49,544 nt of DNA from Pseudomonadota bacterium. GTDB taxonomy: Bacteria > Pseudomonadota > Gammaproteobacteria > Steroidobacterales > Steroidobacteraceae. Position 1 is the first letter of the stretch. Each line of letters opens with the position of its first letter. The notes under the pieces are model-generated. The model worked only from the letters and a program-made list of their open reading frames with translations, was not told where the DNA came from and did not search any database. Of the stretch, positions 8,084 through 16,593 are shown one piece after another. Both the position numbers and the translations under genes were made by a program. The stretch spans positions 1 through 49,544 of the forward strand of contig JAJYFF010000015.1 in assembly GCA_021785405.1 (NCBI GenBank), given 5' to 3'.

Positions 8084-8734
8084 ATGTCGAACGGACGCCG
8101 ATCGCCATTGGGTTCGCGGATCGCCTGCGCGGCCGCGTTGACGATGATCGCCGCGTGGTGCACGAGCGCGCAGGCCGGCGGCGGCCCGATCGGCATCGAC
8201 CACGAATGGTCGCTCGATCAAGGCGGGATCTGGGCGCGCAAGTACCAGGTCGCGCTCGAGTTCGGCACCGTCGCGGTCGAGGCGGCCGGTAGCCTTTGGC
8301 TCGGCAACGACAGCAAGCTCGGCCATACGTTCTGGCAGAGCGCGGATGCGTCGATCGTCGCCGGTCTCGGCGCGACGGCGCTGAAATACTCGTTCAGCCG
8401 CGCGCGGCCCTACCAGGACCGGGGCCCGAACGCCTGGTTCCAGGGCAGCTGCTGTCAAAGTTTCCCGAGCGGTGAGGTCACGCTGCAAGCGAGTTTCGTG
8501 ACGCCGTTCATCGTCAACTACCAGCAGGAGCATCCGTGGATCTGGTCGCTCGAGGCGCTGCCGGTCTACGACGCGTTCGCCCGCCTGAAGAGCCAGGCCC
8601 ACTGGCAGACCGACGTGCTCGCCGGCTGGGTGCTCGGCTCGGCGGTCGGTTACTGGTCGACGACCCGGCACGTGCCGATCATGGTCGAGATCCTGCCGCG
8701 CGGCCTGTCGGTCGGCTTCTACAAGAAATTCTGA
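8084..8734 (+). CDS. PAP2-like (phosphatidic acid phosphatase type 2) protein with altered PSGH motif
   Basis: 216 residues from ATG 8084 with GAGGAGA just upstream. A signal peptide or first helix ends near residue 31 (CTSAQA). PAP2 motifs are recognisable: motif 1 as Lys101-x6-Arg108-Pro109 (KYSFSRARP), motif 3 as Arg167-x5-His173-x3-Asp177 (RLKSQAHWQTD). Motif 2 reads PSGE (128-131) instead of PSGH, so the usual proton-donor His is replaced by Glu131. The family hydrolyses lipid phosphates or pyrophosphates such as undecaprenyl-PP, or acts as acid phosphatase. With the key His changed, activity or mechanism may differ. It is convergent with the pyrophosphohydrolase gene across a shared hairpin. 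Confidence 0.8.
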   Translation: MSNGRRSPLGSRIACAAALTMIAAWCTSAQAGGGPIGIDHEWSLDQGGIWARKYQVALEFGTVAVEAAGSLWLGNDSKLGHTFWQSADASIVAGLGATALKYSFSRARPYQDRGPNAWFQGSCCQSFPSGEVTLQASFVTPFIVNYQQEHPWIWSLEALPVYDAFARLKSQAHWQTDVLAGWVLGSAVGYWSTTRHVPIMVEILPRGLSVGFYKKF

Positions 8735-8744
8735 TGGGTCGAGC

Positions 8745-8784
8745 GCGCGCCTCGGGTCCGTGCGCGCGTCGGACCCGGGCGCGC
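8745..8784. terminator. Bidirectional hairpin between convergent genes
   Basis: Arm GCGCGCCTCGGGTCCG (8745-8760) pairs with CGGACCCGGGCGCGC (8770-8784), with a single bulged T at 8752 and a 9-base loop. It lies exactly between the two convergent genes and could end both transcripts. No clear T-run is present on either side. Confidence 0.55.
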
Positions 8785-8788
8785 CGCC

Positions 8789-9142
8789 TCACAGATCGGT
8801 GTATTTCTTGCTGCTACCGCGCGAGAGCGCGACCGGATATTTGAGCGCGTTGAGTTCGAGCTTGCGGCGCGCGGCGCTGATCAAGTCCACGTCCAGCTTG
8901 TCGGCGAGCCGGATCAAGTACAAGAACACGTCCGCGATCTCCATCGCCACCGCCTCGCGCTGCCGGGCGCTCAAGTCCTCCGGCGCCCCGCGGTCGAGCC
9001 ATTGGAAATGCTCGAGGAGTTCCCCCGCCTCGACGATCAGCGCACTCGCGAGATTCTTCGGCGAATGAAACACGTCCCAGTCCCGGTCCTTCGCGAACTG
9101 GCGCAGAGCGACCCTCAGGGTCGCGATATCGTCGTCGCTCAT
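8789..9142 (-). CDS. MazG-like nucleotide pyrophosphohydrolase
   Basis: 117 residues, all-alpha. The metal-binding signature is EAGELLEHFQW (about residues 38-48) and later EIADVFLYLIRLADKL (about 68-83), the ExxE...ExxD pattern of the MazG/RS21-C6 (dCTP pyrophosphatase-like) superfamily. Such enzymes hydrolyse non-canonical or excess dNTPs to the monophosphate and PPi. The start is ATG 9142 (MSDDDIATLRV). It is a single gene with convergent and divergent neighbours, and no operon partner suggests a particular nucleotide. Confidence 0.88.
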   Translation of the reverse strand: MSDDDIATLRVALRQFAKDRDWDVFHSPKNLASALIVEAGELLEHFQWLDRGAPEDLSARQREAVAMEIADVFLYLIRLADKLDVDLISAARRKLELNALKYPVALSRGSSKKYTDL

Positions 9143-9272
9143 CGTGGTCTCCGTCGCGGGCCTGCGAAACGCCCGATCGTGGCTGCGATCCTAGCGCGGT
9201 CGCGCGGCCGGCGCCGCGCGATCATTTGCTATCATCCGCGGCGTCCTCGAGCAGCCGCAGGGAGCCGCCGCG

Positions 9273-10742
9273 ATGCCGTTACACGATAAGGTCGACGTCC
9301 GGCGACTGGCGGCGGTCGCGCTCGTCGTCGTCGCGATGGCCGCGCCGGCCGTCGCCGGCGCTCGCAACGCGATCGGGATCGTCGACGTGTCGGCCTGCAC
9401 CCGCGACCCCGCGGCGTCGACCACCGTCCCGGGCTGGATCACGATCGCCGGCAGCCCCAGCCTGCGCTGCGCGACGCCGGCGGCCGCCGGCGCGGCGGAC
9501 CCGGTGCGAATCGTGAGCGGCCCCTACGGCTCGTCGACCCTCGAGCGGCGCATCGACCTGCGCCGGTTCGCGACGCGGATCGACCGCGGCCGCATCCGCT
9601 ACCGGCTCTCGGGCCGCCTCGGCGCGACCGGCGCCGCGGGTGCCCGCGCCGAACTCGCGCTGACGTTCCTCGACGGCGCCGGTCGCGCGCTCCGCCCTCG
9701 CCCGCGCCTGCAAGGGCCCACCGCGAGCTCCGCGCAGACCCCGCGTCTCGCGGCGCGGCGCGTCGCGGGCGTGCTGCCGCGCGGCACCCGTGCGCTGCGG
9801 GTCGTGTTGCACCTGGTCTCGCCGAACGCCGCGCAGGGGTCCGCGACGGCGCAGGACCTGCGACTCACGCTGCGGCCCCGCGTCCGGCTCGCCCGGGCGA
9901 CGCCGCCGCGGGCGCGCGTCCCGCATTTCGATCACGTGTTCCTGATCATGATGGAGAACACGAGTTACGGCGAAGTGATCGGCGACCGCCGGGACGCACC
10001 CTACATCAACGCGCTCGCGCGCCGCGGCGTGCTGCTCGCGAACTACCGCGCGGTTTACCACCCGAGCGACGAGAACTACCTGGCGATCGCGAGCGGCTCG
10101 GCCGGCGTGCGCGGACCGGTGTACTTCCCGCACATCCATATCGCGGCCCGTCACCTCGGCGACGTGCTCGAGGCGGCCGGGCTCAGCTGGAAGGCGTACG
10201 AGCAGGGCATGGGCACGCCGTGCAACATGACGACGATGTTCGACAAGTACTACGAGCCGGACGACGCGCCGTTCGTGAACTACGCGAACGTGATCGACGA
10301 CGCGGCGCGGTGCCGCGCGCATCTCGTCGATACGCAGCAACTGGCGGTCGACCTCGCGTCGGCGGCGACGACGCCGAATTTCGCGTGGATCGCGGCCGAC
10401 GATTACGACGACGGCGAGGACGCGGGCAACGGCTCGCCGCACAGCCTCGAGGTGCAGGACCGCTGGCTGCGGCGCACGCTCGAGCCGCTGTTCGCCTCGC
10501 CCGCGTGGCGCACGCAGCGCTCGCTGTTGATCCTGACCTGGGACGAATCGTCGACGACGCGGACGAACCACGTCGCGACGATCCTCCTGGGTTCGCGCGC
10601 GACGGTCCGACGCGGCGTCGTGAGCCACGTTCGTTACGATCATTACAGCACCGCCCGCACGATCGAGGCGGCGCTCGGGCTGCCCTCGCTCACCGCGAAC
10701 GACGCGTACGCGCGCCCGATCGACGATGCGTTCGCGCGTTGA
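9273..10742 (+). CDS. Secreted alkaline-phosphatase-superfamily phosphoesterase
   Basis: 489 residues. A signal peptide is at about residues 10-29 (ending APAVAGA). An N-terminal beta-rich region (about 30-210) of no recognised family is followed by a phosphoesterase domain like the acid phosphatase/phospholipase C group (PF04185-like). It begins HFDHVFLIMMENTSYGEVIGD, where the metal-binding Glu-Asn pair is visible, and continues with HPSDENYLAIASGS and the late LILTWDESSTT segment, also expected to carry metal ligands. It should hydrolyse phosphate esters outside the cytoplasm; the substrate cannot be told. It is the last gene before the gcv promoter and is not co-transcribed with it. Confidence 0.82.
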   Translation: MPLHDKVDVRRLAAVALVVVAMAAPAVAGARNAIGIVDVSACTRDPAASTTVPGWITIAGSPSLRCATPAAAGAADPVRIVSGPYGSSTLERRIDLRRFATRIDRGRIRYRLSGRLGATGAAGARAELALTFLDGAGRALRPRPRLQGPTASSAQTPRLAARRVAGVLPRGTRALRVVLHLVSPNAAQGSATAQDLRLTLRPRVRLARATPPRARVPHFDHVFLIMMENTSYGEVIGDRRDAPYINALARRGVLLANYRAVYHPSDENYLAIASGSAGVRGPVYFPHIHIAARHLGDVLEAAGLSWKAYEQGMGTPCNMTTMFDKYYEPDDAPFVNYANVIDDAARCRAHLVDTQQLAVDLASAATTPNFAWIAADDYDDGEDAGNGSPHSLEVQDRWLRRTLEPLFASPAWRTQRSLLILTWDESSTTRTNHVATILLGSRATVRRGVVSHVRYDHYSTARTIEAALGLPSLTANDAYARPIDDAFAR

Positions 10743-10769
10743 TCGGCGCGGCGGCGCCGGGTCGGCGCT

Positions 10770-10797
10770 TTGACACGCGCGCTCGCGCTGCTATAGA
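10770..10797 (+). promoter_or_regulatory. Sigma-70-like promoter for the gcv operon
   Basis: A perfect -35 TTGACA (10770-10775) and a -10-like TATAGA (10792-10797) are separated by 16 bases, about 25 bases before the riboswitch begins. The A/T content stands out locally. The predicted transcript would start near 10804 and include the whole riboswitch. Confidence 0.7.
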
Positions 10798-10821
10798 GTG
10801 CGTTGGCTCGAAGTGGCAGTC

Positions 10822-11028
10822 TGATCGGAGAGAGTCCGGCCGCGCGCCGGAACGCCGAAGGCGCAAGTTCCGCCCGGAAACGCTCAGGCCCAGCAACGAC
10901 CGACTGCGGAAGCCGTGCAGCTTCGACTCGAGCTCTGGAGAGTGGTGGATCCCCGCACGCGCGGGTCCGCCCACCGAAGGGGCGCGACGCCGATCCGGCG
11001 TCCGATCTCTCAGGTCGCAGGACAGAGG
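10822..11028 (+). promoter_or_regulatory. Tandem glycine riboswitch
   Basis: Two glycine aptamers in series. The first begins ATCGGAGAGAGTCC (about 10823) with the core GCCGAAGGCGCAAG and ends in a divergent CTCAGGCCCAGCA. The second begins CTCTGGAGAG (10933) with CCACCGAAGGGGC and the highly typical ATCTCTCAGGTCGCAGGACAGAG ending at 11027. P1 of aptamer 2 is CTCTG (10933-10937) with CAGAG (11023-11027), directly abutting the terminator stem. In known gcv riboswitches glycine binding permits transcription of the glycine cleavage genes. The position upstream of gcvT fits that. Confidence 0.95.
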
Positions 11029-11068
11029 GGCGGCAGACGTTCGCTGAACGTCTGCCGCCTTTTTTTTT
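11029..11068 (+). terminator. Intrinsic terminator of the glycine riboswitch
   Basis: Perfect 14-bp stem GGCGGCAGACGTTC (11029-11042)/GAACGTCTGCCGCC (11046-11059) with a 3-base loop, followed by nine T (11060-11068). It is 36 bases before the gcvT start and only one base after the aptamer 2 P1 strand, so it is the natural expression platform. Confidence 0.95.
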
Positions 11069-11104
11069 GGGTCCGCGCAGCGGTCGGGACGCGATGGAGG
11101 GCTC

Positions 11105-12193
11105 ATGGGACGACGCACGGCCTTGTTCGATCTGCATCACGCCCTCGGCGCCCGCACCGTGGATTTCGGCGGCTGGGACATGCCGCTGCATTACGGGTCC
11201 CAGGTCGCCGAGCACAACGCGGTACGCCGCACCGCCGGCGTCTTCGATGTCTCCCACATGGGCGTGGTCGATCTGGACGGCGCGAGATCGCGCGCGTTCC
11301 TCGAGCGGTTGCTCGCGAACGACGTCGCCAAGCTCACCGCACCGGGTCGGGCGCTGTACGGCTGCATGCTGAACGAGGCCGGCGGCATCATCGACGATCT
11401 GCTGGTCTACCGTCTGGAAGGCTCCGCGTACCGAATGGTCGTGAACGCCGGCCGCCGGGACGTGGATCTCGCGTGGATCCGCGGGCACGCGGCGGAGTTC
11501 GGCGTCTCGGTGGTCGAACGCGAGGATCTCGCGATGCTCGCGGTGCAAGGGCCCGAGGCGCGCGCGCTGACCGCGCAACGCCTGTCGCCGGCGCACGCGT
11601 CGCAGGCGCTGGCGCTCGCGCCGTTCCATGCGTGTCCGATCGACGATTGGTACGTCGCGCGGACCGGCTACACCGGCGAGGACGGCTTCGAGGTGATGCT
11701 GCCTGCGGCGCGCGCCGCGGACCTGTTCGAGGCGCTGCGCGCCGCGGGCGCGGTTCCGTGCGGCCTCGGCGCGCGGGACACCTTGCGACTCGAGGCCGGA
11801 TTGAACCTCTACGGCAACGACATGGACGAGCAGACCGACCCGTTCGAGTCGGCGCTCGGCTGGACGGTCGCGATGCAGCCCGCGACGCGGCGCTTCATCG
11901 GGCGCGACGCGCTGGAGGTGATCGAGCGGCGCGGGTCCACGCGCAAGCTCGTCGGTTTGCTGCTGGTCGACCGCGGCGTGCTGCGCCGGCATCAGCGGGT
12001 GATCGCCCCCGGCGTCGGCGAAGGCGAGATCACGAGCGGCGGCTTCTCGCCGACGCTCGATCGCTCGATCGCGTTCGCGCGGGTGCCAATCGCCACCGCC
12101 GGCGAGGTCGAAGTCGACGTGCGCGGCCGCGCGCTGCGCGCGCGCGTCGTGACGCCGCCGTTCGTACGACATGGTCAGCCGCTGGTTTCCTGA
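11105..12193 (+). CDS. gcvT: Glycine cleavage system T protein (aminomethyltransferase)
   Basis: 362 residues; ATG 11105 follows GGAGG. It transfers the methylene group from the aminomethyl-lipoyl H protein to tetrahydrofolate, releasing ammonia. Family motifs include DFGGWDMPLHYGSQVAEH at the N-terminus, FDVSHMG (about 47-53), RTGYTGEDGFE in the middle and LRLEAGLNLYGNDMDE before the C-terminal barrel domain, with SGGFSPTL near the end. The length is normal for the family. First gene of gcvT-H-PA-PB and directly under the glycine riboswitch, so glycine should induce it. Confidence 0.96.
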   Translation: MGRRTALFDLHHALGARTVDFGGWDMPLHYGSQVAEHNAVRRTAGVFDVSHMGVVDLDGARSRAFLERLLANDVAKLTAPGRALYGCMLNEAGGIIDDLLVYRLEGSAYRMVVNAGRRDVDLAWIRGHAAEFGVSVVEREDLAMLAVQGPEARALTAQRLSPAHASQALALAPFHACPIDDWYVARTGYTGEDGFEVMLPAARAADLFEALRAAGAVPCGLGARDTLRLEAGLNLYGNDMDEQTDPFESALGWTVAMQPATRRFIGRDALEVIERRGSTRKLVGLLLVDRGVLRRHQRVIAPGVGEGEITSGGFSPTLDRSIAFARVPIATAGEVEVDVRGRALRARVVTPPFVRHGQPLVS

Positions 12194-12217
12194 GCCCCAC
12201 CTGGAGAGCCCCCGAAC

Positions 12218-12613
12218 ATGAGCAACGTCCCCGCCGAACTCGAGTACACCGAGGCGCACGAATGGATCCGCCGGCTGCCCGACGGCACCGCCGAGGTGGG
12301 CATCACCGATCACGCGCAGCACGCGCTCGGCGACATCGTCTACGTCGAACTGCCGGAGGTCGGGCGCGCGGTGAACGCGGGCGAAGCCTGTGCGGTCGTC
12401 GAGTCGGTGAAGTCCGCGTCCGACGTCTACTCGCCGGTGAGCGGCGAGGTGATCGCCCGCAATGGCGCCCTCGAGACGACGCCCGAGGCGATCAATCAGG
12501 ATCCCTACGGCGCCGGATGGATGATGCGCGTGCGGCTCGCGCCCGGCGGCGGTGAGCCGAAGACGCTGTCGGCCGCGGCCTACACCGAACTCCTCAGCCG
12601 GGAGAGCGACTGA
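12218..12613 (+). CDS. gcvH: Glycine cleavage system H protein (lipoyl carrier)
   Basis: 131 residues. It carries the aminomethyl intermediate between P, T and L proteins on a lipoylated lysine. The lipoyl site is Lys65 in [16 protein letters not shown], with the conserved upstream [16 protein letters not shown] 12218 lies 24 bases after gcvT with a GGAGA nearby. The stop overlaps the gcvPA start (TGATG, 12611-12615), which suggests coupled translation of H with the first P subunit. Confidence 0.97.
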   Translation: MSNVPAELEYTEAHEWIRRLPDGTAEVGITDHAQHALGDIVYVELPEVGRAVNAGEACAVVESVKSASDVYSPVSGEVIARNGALETTPEAINQDPYGAGWMMRVRLAPGGGEPKTLSAAAYTELLSRESD

Positions 12614-14001
12614 TGGCATTCATCCCGCATACGCGCGCGGACGTCGAGGAGATGCTCGCGGCGATCGGGGTCCCGAGCCTCGACGCGCTGTTCGATGAGA
12701 TCCCGGCGCCCTTGCGCGCCGCCGAACTCACCGGCGTCCCGACAGCGCTCAACGAGATGCAGATCGGCCGGCTGATGCGCGAGCGCGCGGCGCAGGACGG
12801 CACGCCGTTGTGCTTCATCGGCGCCGGCGCGTACGAGCATCATGTCCCGGCCGCGGTCTGGGCGATCACCACGCGCGGTGAGTTCTACACCGCGTACACG
12901 CCGTACCAGGCCGAAGCGAGCCAGGGCACGCTGCAACTGCTCTACGAGTTCCAGACGATGATTGCCGCGCTGACCGGGATGGAGGTCTCGAACGCGTCGC
13001 TCTACGACGGCGCCTCGGCGACCGGCGAAGCCTGCCTGATGGCGGTCCGCGCGAATCGCAAGTCCACCTCGCGGCGGATCCTCGTCCCCGCGACGCTCCA
13101 TCCGCGCTACCGGGAGGTCGCGCACGCGATCGCGGGCCAGCAAGGCCTCGCGTTCGACCCGGTGCCGTACGACCCGGCGCACGGCACGATCGCGCTCGCC
13201 GCGCTCGATGCGGCGGCGGCCGCCGGCGACGTCACCGCGCTGGTCGTGCAACAACCAAATTTCTTCGGCGGCTTCGAGGACGTCGACGCGCTCACCGACT
13301 GGGCTCACGCGCACGATGCGCTGTTGATCGCGGTCGTGAACCCGATCGCCCTCGGCGTGCTGCGGGCGCCCGGGGACTGGGGCCAGCGCGGCGCCGACAT
13401 CGTCGTCGGCGAGGGCCAACCGCTCGGCGTGCCGCTGTCCTCGGGCGGACCGTACTTCGGCTTCATGACTACCCGCAAGGAATTCGTGCGTCACATGCCG
13501 GGGCGCATCGTCGGGCGCACGCTCGACGCCGCCGGTCAGGAGGGCTATACGCTCACGCTGCAGGCGCGCGAGCAGCACATCCGCCGTGCGAAGGCGACCT
13601 CGAACATCTGCACGAACCAGGGGCTGCTGGTCACCGCGGCGACGATCTATCTGTCGCTGATGGGCGCCGAGGGGCTCGAGCGCACCGCGGCGGCGGCCCA
13701 CGCGCGGACGCGCGAATTGCGCGCCGCGCTCGTGCGCATCCCGGGCGTGCGCGGCGCGTTCGACGGCCCGTTCTTCCACGAGACCGTGCTGCGGCTCGAC
13801 CGTCCGGTCGCGCCGGTGCTCGCGGCGCTCGCCGCGCAAGGCATCCTGGGCGGCTACGACCTCGCGCACGACTACCCCGAGCTCGCCCCGGCGATGCTGG
13901 TGTGCGCGACCGAGACCAAGACGGACGCCGATATCGAGCGCTTTGCGACGGCGCTCGAGCGAATACTGACCCAAGCGCCGCATGCGGCGGCGAACACCTG
14001 A
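12613..14001 (+). CDS. gcvPA: Glycine dehydrogenase (decarboxylating) subunit 1
   Basis: 462 residues. N-terminal half of the P protein, encoded separately from the PLP-lysine subunit. Family features include [51 protein letters not shown] and [13 protein letters not shown]. Together with subunit 2 it decarboxylates glycine and passes the aminomethyl group to lipoyl-GcvH. The start overlaps the gcvH stop. The split PA/PB form is common in many bacteria, while the best-studied gammaproteobacteria have one fused gcvP. Confidence 0.96.
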   Translation: MAFIPHTRADVEEMLAAIGVPSLDALFDEIPAPLRAAELTGVPTALNEMQIGRLMRERAAQDGTPLCFIGAGAYEHHVPAAVWAITTRGEFYTAYTPYQAEASQGTLQLLYEFQTMIAALTGMEVSNASLYDGASATGEACLMAVRANRKSTSRRILVPATLHPRYREVAHAIAGQQGLAFDPVPYDPAHGTIALAALDAAAAAGDVTALVVQQPNFFGGFEDVDALTDWAHAHDALLIAVVNPIALGVLRAPGDWGQRGADIVVGEGQPLGVPLSSGGPYFGFMTTRKEFVRHMPGRIVGRTLDAAGQEGYTLTLQAREQHIRRAKATSNICTNQGLLVTAATIYLSLMGAEGLERTAAAAHARTRELRAALVRIPGVRGAFDGPFFHETVLRLDRPVAPVLAALAAQGILGGYDLAHDYPELAPAMLVCATETKTDADIERFATALERILTQAPHAAANT

Positions 14002-14009
14002 GGCGGGCG

Positions 14010-15503
14010 ATGGCGATGCGTGAACCGACGATCTTCGAGTGCGGCGCGCCGCAACGCGGTGCGAGCGATCAATGGCCGACCCCGGCGCCGGACGCGATGG
14101 CGGACATCCCGCCGCGGCTGCGGCGCGAACGACGCCCGCGCCTCCCCGAAGCCTCCGAGCTCGACGTCGTGCGCCATTTCACGCGTCTGTCGCAACGCAA
14201 TTTCTGCATCGACACGCACTTCTACCCGCTCGGGTCGTGCACGATGAAGTACAACCCGAAGGCCTGCAATCAGTACGCGATGCTGCCCGAATTCCTCGGC
14301 CGGCACCCGCTCGCGCCCGTGGCCTCGAGCCAGGGCATGCTGCGTTGCCTGCACGAATTGCAGGAGATCCTGAAGAGCGTGACCGGCATGAGCGCGGTGT
14401 CGCTGGTGCCGATGGCCGGCGCGCAGGGCGAGTTCGCCGGCGTCTCGATGATCCGGGCGTATCACCGAGCACGCGGCGATCTCGGCCGCGACGAGATCGT
14501 CGTGCCGGAGGCGGCGCACGGCACCAACCCCGCGACCGCGACGATGTGCGGCTATCGGGTGCGCGAAATTCCGGTCAACGCCGACGGCGACGTCGATCTC
14601 GCGGCGCTGCGCGCCGCGGTGGGACCGCGAACCGCGGGGATCATGCTCACCAACCCCTCGACGCTCGGCGTCTTCGAACGGCATATCGTCGAGATCGAGC
14701 AGATCGTGCACGGCGCGGGCGGGCTCCTCTACTACGACGGCGCGAACCTGAACGCGATCCTCGGCCGCGTGCGCCCTGGCGACATGGGATTCGACGTGAT
14801 CCACATGAACCTGCACAAGACGTTCTCGACGCCGCACGGCGGCGGCGGACCGGGGGCCGGCGCGGTCGGGGTCAGCAACCGCCTCGCGCCGTTCCTGCCG
14901 ATCCCGATCGTCGGCGAGGACGATGGCAGGTACCGCTGGCTCGACGAGCACGACCTGCCGCAGACGATCGGCCGCTTGTCGACGTTCATGGGCAACGTCG
15001 GCGTGCTGCTGCGCGCGTACATCTACGTGCGCATGCTCGGGCGCGACGGCATGCGCGCGGTCGCCGACCACGCGACCTTGAACGCGAACTACCTGTGCGC
15101 CCGGCTCGCGGCGCTCGGCTTCGATCCCGCGTATCCGTCGCGGCGCGCGAGCCACGAGTTCTTGATCACGCTGAAGCGGCAAGCGCGGCTGTACGAGATC
15201 ACCGCGATGGACGTCGCGAAACGCCTGCTCGATCTCGGCTTCCACGCCCCGACGACCTATTTTCCGTTGATCGTGCCGGAATGCCTGCTGATCGAGCCGA
15301 CCGAGACCGAGAGCAAGGCGACCCTCGATGCGTTCGTCGATGCGATGGCGCGCATCCTCGCCGAGATGCAGAGCGATCGGGAGCGACTGAAGAGCGCGCC
15401 GCACACGATGCCGGTGCGCCGGCTCGACGACGTGCGAGCCGCCAAGCAGCTCGATCTCACCTGGCCCGGCGCGCCGGCGGCAGCGGAGTCAGCGGGCGCC
15501 TGA
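14010..15503 (+). CDS. gcvPB: Glycine dehydrogenase (decarboxylating) subunit 2, PLP-binding
   Basis: 497 residues from ATG 14010 ([11 protein letters not shown]), 8 bases after the gcvPA stop and preceded by GAGGCGGG; codons further upstream overlap gcvPA and give unconserved sequence. Lys270 in [18 protein letters not shown] is the expected PLP Schiff-base lysine, and [14 protein letters not shown] is the N-terminal signature. It catalyses the PLP-dependent decarboxylation with subunit 1. Its last 15 bases overlap the 3' end of the convergent cytochrome c gene, leaving no room for a separate terminator. No lpd (L protein) is in the window. Confidence 0.96.
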   Translation: MAMREPTIFECGAPQRGASDQWPTPAPDAMADIPPRLRRERRPRLPEASELDVVRHFTRLSQRNFCIDTHFYPLGSCTMKYNPKACNQYAMLPEFLGRHPLAPVASSQGMLRCLHELQEILKSVTGMSAVSLVPMAGAQGEFAGVSMIRAYHRARGDLGRDEIVVPEAAHGTNPATATMCGYRVREIPVNADGDVDLAALRAAVGPRTAGIMLTNPSTLGVFERHIVEIEQIVHGAGGLLYYDGANLNAILGRVRPGDMGFDVIHMNLHKTFSTPHGGGGPGAGAVGVSNRLAPFLPIPIVGEDDGRYRWLDEHDLPQTIGRLSTFMGNVGVLLRAYIYVRMLGRDGMRAVADHATLNANYLCARLAALGFDPAYPSRRASHEFLITLKRQARLYEITAMDVAKRLLDLGFHAPTTYFPLIVPECLLIEPTETESKATLDAFVDAMARILAEMQSDRERLKSAPHTMPVRRLDDVRAAKQLDLTWPGAPAAAESAGA

Positions 15504-16028
15504 GCGCTCGCGCGCGCGGATCCGCCGCTGCAGTTCGCGGCGCAGGGCGGCCGCCTGCAAGCGCAGCGGGTGCGCGCGCAATCGGCCGATCTCGACGGCC
15601 GTGTACGGCCGGAAGTTCGCCGGCACGTCCCGCCGATCGAATCGGAACAGCATCCAGTTCACGAGCTCGGCGAGGCGCGCGTCCGACAACGGCGACGACG
15701 CGATCCCGGGGATGCGGCCGAGATACGCGCGCCCGCCGGCGACCTGCAGGTACTTCGCCACCTCGCCGGCGATCGCCGGCGCCGTCCGCGGCGAGCCGCC
15801 GCCGTCGACGCGGTGGCAGCCCTGACAATCGAGCGCCCAGTCGGCCCACGCGCGCCGCGGATCGGGAACGCCCGGGATCGAACCCGCGCCGCGGTACCCG
15901 ACCGCCGCGGCCGGGCTCGCGGTCGCGACCGCGTGCGCGACACCGAGCAAGGCGCCGAGCGCGAGCGCCGCCGCGGCGATCGTGGCGCCGCGGGCCGGGA
16001 CCGCGCGCATGGGCGGCCGAACGCTCAC
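15489..16028 (-). CDS. Monoheme cytochrome c of the TTQ amine dehydrogenase operon
   Basis: 179 residues. A signal or anchor helix is at about residues 14-37. A single heme-binding motif Cys68-Gln-Gly-Cys71-His72 follows, with Met126 in NWMLFRF as a candidate sixth ligand. The C-terminus is long and Arg-rich. It starts 4 bases after the amine dehydrogenase small-subunit gene, so it is almost certainly an electron acceptor, direct or after a cupredoxin, for the quinone enzyme in the periplasm. Only one CXXCH is present, so it is not the diheme MauG that finishes TTQ. Its substrate-specific role is inferred from position. Confidence 0.85.
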   Translation of the reverse strand: MSVRPPMRAVPARGATIAAAALALGALLGVAHAVATASPAAAVGYRGAGSIPGVPDPRRAWADWALDCQGCHRVDGGGSPRTAPAIAGEVAKYLQVAGGRAYLGRIPGIASSPLSDARLAELVNWMLFRFDRRDVPANFRPYTAVEIGRLRAHPLRLQAAALRRELQRRIRARERSGAR

Positions 16029-16032
16029 GCGC

Positions 16033-16593
16033 TTACGGCTTCTCCGGTTCGGCGCCGAGGATCACCGACACCGTACAGGTGTACGACTGGCTCTTGACGC
16101 CGAAACACCAGGTGATCTCATTGTTGTTCTGCGCGCGCACGACCGGCCGATCGCCCTCGTTGCGCTGGCAATTGCAGCGGCCCCACAGGATTCCGCCGCA
16201 ACAGTCGTTGTACGAGACGATGTAGTTGCGGCCGTCCGCGGGGTTCCGGCAGGTGCCGATCCAGCAGATCGGCGACATCTCGGTTCCCGGCGGGCACGCG
16301 TTCACGGCGCCGCCGTAGCACGCGCACAGCGAGCCGTCGATCGCGCAGTAACGCCAGTAATCGCAGCGGGTCTGATCGCCCGGATCCTGCGGATTGCCGC
16401 TGTACACCGGCGTGCGCTCGCCGGAATCGGGATTCTCCGCCGCGGATCGGCCGTCGGCGCGCGCGACCGGCAGCAAAGGCATCGACGCCGCCCCCGCCAG
16501 CATCCCACCCAGCACGCTGAACACGCTCCGGCGCGAGGTTCGGCTCGCGAACCCGCGCAACACCTTCTCGGTCAACTGGTCGAAGTCAGCCAC
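16033..16593 (-). CDS. mauA: TTQ amine dehydrogenase, small (quinone-bearing) subunit
   Basis: 186 residues, GTG start at 16593 overlapping mauD by 8 bases. Oxidises a primary amine to the aldehyde and ammonia in the periplasm using a tryptophan tryptophylquinone cofactor. Against Paracoccus methylamine dehydrogenase, Trp111 (ICWIGTC) and Trp162 (ITWCFG) match the two TTQ tryptophans (same 51-residue spacing); Asp86 and Asp130 match the catalytic/biogenesis aspartates. Twelve cysteines fit the six disulfides, and Cys110 is extra. The leader has a twin-arginine pattern SRRSVF (20-25) and a hydrophobic stretch, as in known MauA. Whether the natural substrate is methylamine or an aromatic amine (aauA) cannot be told from sequence alone. 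Confidence 0.93.
   Translation of the reverse strand: MADFDQLTEKVLRGFASRTSRRSVFSVLGGMLAGAASMPLLPVARADGRSAAENPDSGERTPVYSGNPQDPGDQTRCDYWRYCAIDGSLCACYGGAVNACPPGTEMSPICWIGTCRNPADGRNYIVSYNDCCGGILWGRCNCQRNEGDRPVVRAQNNNEITWCFGVKSQSYTCTVSVILGAEPEKP

Noticed and set aside
10643-12619. 658-codon minus-strand frame across the riboswitch and gcvT-gcvH
   Set aside because: It runs antisense to a clear riboswitch and gcv genes and is Arg/His-rich as expected of a shadow.
15489-16028. MauG
   Set aside because: Only one CXXCH and about half the length of MauG; this is a monoheme cytochrome.
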